DNA from: Caryophanales bacterium
GTDB taxonomy: Bacteria; Bacillota_I; Bacilli_A; RFN20; CAG-288
Reading direction: 5' to 3'
Length of the DNA: 26,918 bases
Assembly: GCA_021621525.1 (NCBI GenBank)
Contig: JAJVUU010000025.1
Span: 1-26,918 of the forward strand
Both the position numbers and the translations under genes were made by a program. Of the stretch, positions 22,816 through 26,918 are shown one piece after another (the first letter of the stretch is position 1; the number at the start of each line of letters is the position of its first letter). The notes under the pieces were generated by a model that was not told the DNA's origin, searched no databases, and was given only the letters and a program-made list of their open reading frames with translations.

Positions 22816-23358
22816 ATGAACGGTATCGATGGATTCTATCAAATGGATGCGGATGAGAACCATGTCTTCCAGTTCTTGGAAGACAATGATATTCCCTTTT
22901 CCAAAATCGACCATGAAGCTATGGTTGACATGGAATCATATATGAAATTGGAAGAGGAATATTCTGTCTGTGTCCCTAAGAATCTGTTTCTTTGTAACAG
23001 ACAGCAGACGAAATTCTATCTTCTGCTCATGAGAGGAGACAAGAAGTTCCTGACGAAGGACCTTTCCAGACAGATTGCCTCGGCAAGGCTGTCCTTCGGA
23101 AGCGAAGAAAGACTCAAAACGATGTTGCATTGCTTCCATGGAAGCACGAGTCCTTTCGGCTTGATATTTGATAAGGACGATCAGGTCAGCCTTCTTGTCG
23201 ATGACGATCTTCTTTGCCAGGATAAATTAGGCTTCCATCCCTGCATGAACACTTCCACTCTCATTCTTGATAGGAAAGAGTTCTTTGAGAAATATCTGAC
23301 GAAAGTACATCATGAGCCGACCTTTGTCCATTTGCCAAAAGAAAACGACCCGGCATGA
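22816..23358 (+). CDS. YbaK/ProX-type aminoacyl-tRNA editing protein (prolyl-tRNA deacylase-like)
   Basis: The 180-residue protein matches the PrdX/ProX layout of free-standing editing domains that hydrolyse mischarged tRNA, typically Ala-tRNA(Pro). Seen features are the start VFQFLEDNDIPFSKIDHEAM, the central PKNLFLCNRQQTKFYLLLMRGDKKFLTKDLSRQI with the conserved lysines, LSFGSEERL, the GSTSPFGLIFD loop that lines the active site, and LGFHPCMNTSTLIL near the end. ATG 22816 is chosen because GAAGGGTGA lies just upstream. An ATG 15 nt earlier has no ribosome binding site. Which aminoacyl-tRNA is edited cannot be decided from sequence alone. Confidence 0.88.
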   Translation: MNGIDGFYQMDADENHVFQFLEDNDIPFSKIDHEAMVDMESYMKLEEEYSVCVPKNLFLCNRQQTKFYLLLMRGDKKFLTKDLSRQIASARLSFGSEERLKTMLHCFHGSTSPFGLIFDKDDQVSLLVDDDLLCQDKLGFHPCMNTSTLILDRKEFFEKYLTKVHHEPTFVHLPKENDPA

Positions 23359-23366
23359 CCGGGTCG
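23341..23366 (-). terminator. terminator of the tRNA at 23377
   Basis: On the minus strand CGACCCGG and CCGGGTCG form an 8-bp stem followed by TTTTCTTTT. It begins 11 nt past the CCA of the tRNA and overlaps the 3' end of the editing-protein gene, so the hairpin also lies in that gene's transcript. Confidence 0.75.
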
Positions 23367-23376
23367 GAATATCCTT

Positions 23377-23453
23377 TGGTGGAACAAGCAGGGTACGATC
23401 CTGCAACCGCTCGGTTATGGGCCGAGAGCTCTAACCAGTTGAGCTATTGTTCC
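23377..23453 (-). tRNA. tRNA with anticodon CAT (Ile2 or elongator Met), unusual loop residues
   Basis: The cloverleaf is complete on the minus strand: acceptor GGAACAA/TTGTTCC, discriminator A, encoded CCA, D stem GCTC/GAGC, anticodon stem CTCGG/CCGAG and T stem GCAGG/CCTGC. The anticodon loop is CCCATAA, so the anticodon is CAT but position 33 is C instead of the near-universal U. The T loop is ATCGTAC, with A54 and T58 where T54 and A58 are expected. A separate CAT tRNA downstream has the typical elongator Met loop, so this one may be the Ile2 species that needs lysidine at C34. It lacks the GGG/CCC stem of initiators. Confidence 0.85.
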
Positions 23454-23516
23454 AAGAAGCAACAAAAATTGTATACAATCCTGATGTCAAAATCAAGGAA
23501 ATGACAGAAATTCAAG

Positions 23517-23542
23517 AAAAAAGGCGACCTTTCGGTCAACCC
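23517..23542 (-). terminator. terminator of the tRNA-Met at 23598
   Basis: On the minus strand GACC-GAAA-GGTC with extended flanking pairs precedes TTTTTT. It separates the two tRNA transcripts. Confidence 0.65.
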
Positions 23543-23597
23543 TTGTGATTCCTGATGGAATCTATTCAGAATCCTTTCGGATCCGCCAGTAAGCAAA

Positions 23598-23673
23598 TGG
23601 TGGCTGTAGGGAGGATCGAACTCTCGACATATCGGGTATGAACCGACCGCTCTACCAGCTGAGCTATACAGCC
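23598..23673 (-). tRNA. tRNA-Met (elongator type, anticodon CAT), CCA encoded
   Basis: The acceptor GGCTGTA pairs with TACAGCC, then A and CCA. The anticodon stem GTCGG/CCGAT has loop TTCATAC, the usual elongator Met form in Bacillota. The T loop TTCGATC is canonical. One A-C mismatch (50-64) sits in the T stem. Confidence 0.93.
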
Positions 23674-23806
23674 AAAAAATAGGCGTTTCTAATGATATAA
23701 CAATTCCTGTTTGATTGCAAGAGATAATTTTGCTTTTTTTGATCCCAAAATCTCTTGAATAGACATCCCTTTTCTAAAAGCATGGATTGCTTAATGGAGG
23801 ATTCAT

Positions 23807-24184
23807 TTAAAACAGTGTTTCCTGAAAGGAAAAGTCTCGTAGGATTTCATCATCGATATAAGTCCAGACCTTACCGTTCTTTTTGATTTTCACAGGGGAT
23901 GAAAGACGTTGTGGATTTTTGAAATCGTAGGCATAATAGGTCCTTTGTTCATCGGCATGGAAGATGAAATCCTTCCATTTTCCGGACTGATGCCATAGGC
24001 AATAGTCTTTGGCGGAGATGACATGGGTCGAGACCAACTCGATGGTTGCGATGATTTCTGATTTCCTTGTATCGACAAGAGCGATGATACCTCTTTTTGA
24101 AGTGTCATAGCTTCTGGCATCATAGGTCTTCTCTCCACTTATGATTTCTTCAAGGTATTCTCTCAGCATGATGAGTCCGTACAT
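23807..24184 (-). CDS. ASCH-domain protein
   Basis: This small protein (125 residues) has the ASCH beta-barrel layout, a PUA-like fold thought to bind RNA or act in translation regulation: LREYLEEIISGEKTYDARSYDTSKRGIIALVDTRKSEIIATIELV (the helix with GEKTYDAR and the strand pair around IIALVD). The C-terminal half (CLWHQSGKW, RTYYAYDFKNPQRLSSPVKIKK) also fits. The conserved E/K-x-x-x-x-R positions are recognisable (EKTYDAR). The family function is not settled; one member is an ester/amidohydrolase. No operon partner is seen, and the start at 24184 is not supported by a strong ribosome binding site. Confidence 0.72.
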   Translation of the reverse strand: MYGLIMLREYLEEIISGEKTYDARSYDTSKRGIIALVDTRKSEIIATIELVSTHVISAKDYCLWHQSGKWKDFIFHADEQRTYYAYDFKNPQRLSSPVKIKKNGKVWTYIDDEILRDFSFQETLF

Positions 24185-24760
24185 GTCTTCAATCCTCGAA
24201 AGCCATTATGCATCCTGGTTTATGTACATAGGAAACAATCGTTGTTTTATTTGAAAGGCATTGGTCGGATGATAAGATATCCATACATCCATTTTTTAAC
24301 GACACAATGGAATGCTTTATCAGCGGGAGGATTTGTTTTTCTTTAGTTTTTTGAAATATCGTTTTCCTTTTGTCTTTCTTTCGTTTGTCATCGGTTTGTC
24401 TGTCAAGATGATCTCCGACAGAATCTGGGCGGTCATGGTTCTTTTCATAGGGATCAATAAAGAAAGCTTGGCAACTGGGAAAAATCCAGGCTCATATTTA
24501 GGCACCTTGTTTCGAATCTACTATAATTGTGTCAGTAATCTGTCGGAAAATTCATTGATCTGCCGGTAAATTAAATGATCTGCCGATAGAATATGTAAGA
24601 ATATTGGTATTGCGATACCGATGATCGCCTCTTCTAAGAATTTTGAAATTTCAGCTTAAAATCAGGGTACTTTAGACAGAATTTATCCGTGGTGAATGGA
24701 AAGAACTGTTTTTGCGGAAGGATTGTTTTCGGATACTGCAAAAAACAAGGTGTTTTGACG
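24185..24760. other. long intergenic region with degenerate 20-bp repeats, possible mobile-element relic
   Basis: Two short overlapping ORFs (24312-24569 plus, 24320-24505 minus) have no ribosome binding sites and no recognised family, so I do not call them genes. At about 24535-24595 three degenerate 20-bp units follow one another, each with TGATCTGCCGG or a close variant (AATCTGTCGG, GATCTGCCGA). Multiple short terminal repeats of this kind occur at ends of some insertion sequences such as the IS21 family, so a decayed element is possible. GGATG/CATCC before ATTTTTT (24267-24297) may be a weak plus-strand terminator. Confidence 0.4.
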
Positions 24761-24801
24761 GATTTTCAGTTACAATATAAGTATCTTAAGGAGATATTTC
24801 C

Positions 24802-25227
24802 ATGGAATACCAAAGATTTGGAAGTGACATCATCGTCAGAATGGATAGGGGAGAAGAAATCCTGTCCGGTTTGAAGGAAGTCTGCCTGAAGGAAAAGGTA
24901 AAGCTGGCCTCCATCTATGCCATCGGAGCCGTCGATGAGTTTCAGGTAGGGCTCTATGATGTCGAAAAGAGGGAATATGAATCCAGGACCTATACCGGTT
25001 CATATGAGATTCTTTCGCTTCTGGGAAATGTCACGACAAAGAATGGAGAATATTACGCACATCTCCATATGTCCTGCTCCGGAGAAGACGGAAAGGCTGT
25101 CGGAGGACATCTCAATAGGGCAAGGATTTCTGGGACTTTGGAGATGTTCATCCATGTTATCGATGGCAGCATAGACAGGAAGGTCGATGAAGCTACGGGC
25201 CTGAATGTCTTTGATTTTGGAAAGTAG
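24802..25227 (+). CDS. PPC (DUF296)-domain protein
   Basis: The 141-residue protein is a stand-alone PPC/PCC domain, a trimeric fold found alone in bacteria and fused to AT-hooks in plants. Seen: an opening IIVRMDRGEEILSGLKEVC, the core LASIYAIGAVDEFQVGLYD, the strand YEILSLLGNVTTKNGEYYAHLHM with paired His that could bind a metal, then GGHLNRARISGTLEMFIHV. There is no AT-hook or other DNA-binding segment. AAGGAG is about 9 nt upstream of ATG 24802, and TTGACG with TATAAG (about 15 nt apart) is a candidate promoter. The next gene starts 3 nt after the stop. The bacterial role is unknown. Confidence 0.85.
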   Translation: MEYQRFGSDIIVRMDRGEEILSGLKEVCLKEKVKLASIYAIGAVDEFQVGLYDVEKREYESRTYTGSYEILSLLGNVTTKNGEYYAHLHMSCSGEDGKAVGGHLNRARISGTLEMFIHVIDGSIDRKVDEATGLNVFDFGK

Positions 25228-25230
25228 AAG

Positions 25231-26013
25231 ATGAACGGTATTCTGATTGCTGACTATGTCCAACCGACAAGGAACTTTTCTCTCGCCTATGTGGCTTTAG
25301 ACTCTCTTTTTGTCATCTTCCTTGTCTTCTTCCTCTTCTTTACGAAAAGGAAGGTGACAGGAGTCTTTTCTTTGATTGGAGGTATCCTTTATTTTCTGGT
25401 CGATTTCCTCATCTTCTATCTGGCTACGAAATCAAGAGCCATTTATTATGCTGCCGGAAACATGGGTATCCATGAGGCGGATTCCTTGATAACGGCGATG
25501 GTTCTATTCTGGATGTCGATGTCTTATGGCATCACCAACTTTGCCTTTATCTGGCTTTGGCTTTCCAAAGACAAAAAGGCATTGCCTTTTACAGCTTTGA
25601 TCGTCGTATGGTGGATATGCTGCCCTTTGATAGCTTCTTTTATAGATGGATTGGTTCCCGATATGCTCTATATCACGACAACAAGGTCGACAGGGAAATA
25701 CCATGGCGTCATGGGAATCATCATGGTGGCAGGATACTTCTTCCTTTTGATCAAGGATATCCTTGGGAAGGAAAAGATTCCTCTTATTCGATTGTTTGTC
25801 ATCGGATTCATGGTTCAGTTCCTTTGGGAGTTCATTCTCTTTGTCTTCAACATCCGCTCCCAGAACTATGGAGATGATTTCATGAGAGTCTTTTCTACCA
25901 TGCTTCAGGATTCGCTTGTCGAGACCAATCTTGGCATGCCATACTTCTATCTGATCCATAAGGCAGTATCCAAGAAGTTTTCGGATGTACCTGTCATTGA
26001 GAAGGAAGTCTGA
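25231..26013 (+). CDS. seven-TM membrane protein of unknown function
   Basis: The 260-residue protein has about seven hydrophobic segments (for example LDSLFVIFLVFFLFF, GGILYFLVDFLIFYL, ALIVVWWICCPLIASF, GIIMVAGYFFLLI, FMVQFLWEFILFVF). Polar residues in and between helices (ADSLITAMVLFWMSMSYG, ITTTRSTGKYHGVMG, QFLWEFILF) look conserved rather than random, and could form a ligand or substrate site. I do not recognise the family. The ATG lies 3 nt after the PPC-domain gene, whose last codons (GGAAAG) serve as the ribosome binding site, so the two are translationally coupled and may act together. Confidence 0.72.
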   Translation: MNGILIADYVQPTRNFSLAYVALDSLFVIFLVFFLFFTKRKVTGVFSLIGGILYFLVDFLIFYLATKSRAIYYAAGNMGIHEADSLITAMVLFWMSMSYGITNFAFIWLWLSKDKKALPFTALIVVWWICCPLIASFIDGLVPDMLYITTTRSTGKYHGVMGIIMVAGYFFLLIKDILGKEKIPLIRLFVIGFMVQFLWEFILFVFNIRSQNYGDDFMRVFSTMLQDSLVETNLGMPYFYLIHKAVSKKFSDVPVIEKEV

Positions 26014-26172
26014 CCATAGCAATCGGCAAATTTCACAAAATCTATTAAGGTTGGTATATTGGATATAACTTTTGCTTTTGATGTGCCAACAATTTTGTAT
26101 TTTCAATCACATTCTGCCTGTTTTATAGACTGATAGATTTCTTTCTGCATTAGAATCATTGAAGAATGTAAA

Positions 26173-26286
26173 AAAACTTTATCGGGTTATATCCGCAAAA
26201 GTTTGCCAAAATCAAAACTTTGTCGGGTTATATCCGCAAAAGTTTACCAAAATCAAAACTTTATCGGGTTATATCCGCAAAAGTTG
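26173..26286. repeat. three tandem 41-bp repeats, each containing an imperfect palindrome
   Basis: Units start at 26173, 26214 and 26255 (the last partial, 32 bp). Units 1 and 2 differ at two positions. Each holds a 31-bp imperfect dyad: AAACTTT, CGG, then CCG, AAAGTTT, around a centre near TTATAT. A related GGATATAACTTTTGC occurs at about 26060. They lie between convergent genes, so a promoter role for either neighbour is unlikely. Confidence 0.85.
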
Positions 26287-26336
26287 TTGGATTGACCGAA
26301 ATGATATGGAAAAGTCATTCATAAAATGAAGGTGCT

Positions 26337-26918
26337 CTATTCGAAATCAATCCCATCTTTATAAATGATGTTTTGATATAATTCTTCCTTTATTTCGGTA
26401 TCTAATTCCATGTCGATTCTAACGACGTTACCAATGCCGGGTTTGTTTTCCTGAATAAAATTTCCAGTGGGCTTTAAGCTTCCGAGGAAAAAGAAATTAC
26501 TTTCATTATGATTTTTCTTTAGGAAGAGAAGGAAAATCAAATTGTTTTTTTTGTATTCTTGGACTTGCTTGACAAAAGGTGTATTTAAGGTCGTGTCTTT
26601 TTTTGTATACCAGACAAGGTGCCTTGAATCTATAAAATAGTCTTCATAGTTGAATTCGTTTCTATCTTTTTTGTCGTAGGTCACAAAAAGCGGAATCACC
26701 TTTTCTCCCAAGACATAATAATAGCCGCCGACTGTTTGAGGATTCACATTTTTTTCCATCTCAAAAAGAGTGAAATAATCCTCGTAAGAGTATTGTTCAT
26801 ATAGAACAAAAGGCACTGTCATCGAGTCCTTGACAGAGGTCTTGAGAGTATACTTTTCTTTGAAATGCAGTGAATAATTTCTTATTGCATAATCCAAAAG
26901 ATAAAGAATATATTTTTT
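26337..26918 (-). CDS. DUF3427-type protein, C-terminal part, cut by the window edge
   Basis: The frame stays open to the right end, so the true start is outside the window. An in-frame TTG at 26897 is not convincing. The visible 193 residues match the DUF3427 C-terminal module: VPFVLYEQYSYEDYFTLF, NVNPQTVGGYYY, IPLFVTYDKKDR, NYEDYFIDSRHLVWYTKKDT, LIFLLFLKKN and FFFLGSLKPTG. In many bacteria this module ends large DEAD/DEAH-box helicases with an N-terminal phospholipase-D-like nuclease, often found in defence islands. Here the helicase itself cannot be seen. Codon use is much more AT-rich than in the central operon, consistent with horizontal transfer. Confidence 0.75.
   Translation of the reverse strand, partial: KKYILYLLDYAIRNYSLHFKEKYTLKTSVKDSMTVPFVLYEQYSYEDYFTLFEMEKNVNPQTVGGYYYVLGEKVIPLFVTYDKKDRNEFNYEDYFIDSRHLVWYTKKDTTLNTPFVKQVQEYKKNNLIFLLFLKKNHNESNFFFLGSLKPTGNFIQENKPGIGNVVRIDMELDTEIKEELYQNIIYKDGIDFE

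Noticed and set aside
24312..24569. 85-codon plus-strand ORF and overlapping 61-codon minus-strand ORF
   Set aside because: Neither has a ribosome binding site, a typical ATG context or a recognised family. They share the same AT-rich DNA. Kept only as part of the intergenic description.
26173..26286. possible CRISPR array
   Set aside because: The whole 41-bp unit is repeated, with no variable spacers, and no cas genes are present.

Overview
The window reads as chromosomal DNA of a low-to-moderate GC Gram-positive bacterium (Bacillota), most like Erysipelotrichia and relatives. Evidence: strong AAGGAGG-type ribosome binding sites, Rho-independent terminators, CcpA-like cre boxes, AgrC/LytTR-type signalling, an ECF-transporter S protein, a surface lipoprotein and membrane-anchored glycosidases. 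The genus assignment is inference only. The standard genetic code is used.

Left part (1-6.4 kb): a pyrimidine-nucleoside phosphorylase gene runs with 3 nt spacing into an ABC-F ATPase gene (minus strand). An unknown small protein (minus) is divergent from a NOL1/NOP2/Sun-type rRNA m5C methyltransferase (plus), which is followed by an ECF S component with its own promoter. 6.4-11.8 kb: a two-TM protein of unknown function, tandem tRNA-Val and tRNA-Thr genes, a degenerate Vps4-like AAA protein with a MIT-like N-terminus, a MATE exporter divergent from an M18 aminopeptidase, and tRNA-Ile(GAT). A small 4Fe-4S ferredoxin follows at 12 kb.

Centre (12.5-21.9 kb): this is the most distinctive block. 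A minus-strand operon encodes two very large cell-surface GH3 glycosidases with permuted domain order (alpha/beta sandwich, then Fn3-like, then TIM barrel). They flank a lipoprotein with a CBM6/35-like domain. Upstream lies an AgrC/AgrA-like two-component system (GHKL kinase, LytTR regulator) without agrB or agrD. The promoter regions of the regulator-kinase pair and of the GH3 operon share one architecture: two 14-bp direct repeats (CTGGCAAAnnCGGT type) exactly 21 bp apart, then exactly 36 bp, then a cre-like box over the likely transcription start. I infer that the LytTR regulator activates both its own operon and the glycosidase operon, and that CcpA-type catabolite repression overrides both.

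Right part (22-26.9 kb): an RluB/RsuA-type pseudouridine synthase, a YbaK-type tRNA-editing protein, two tRNA genes with anticodon CAT (one with unusual loop residues), an ASCH-domain protein, a 600-bp gap with degenerate 20-bp repeats, and a PPC-domain protein coupled to a seven-TM protein of unknown function. Then come three 41-bp tandem repeats each holding a dyad, and the C-terminal part of a DUF3427-type protein cut by the window edge.
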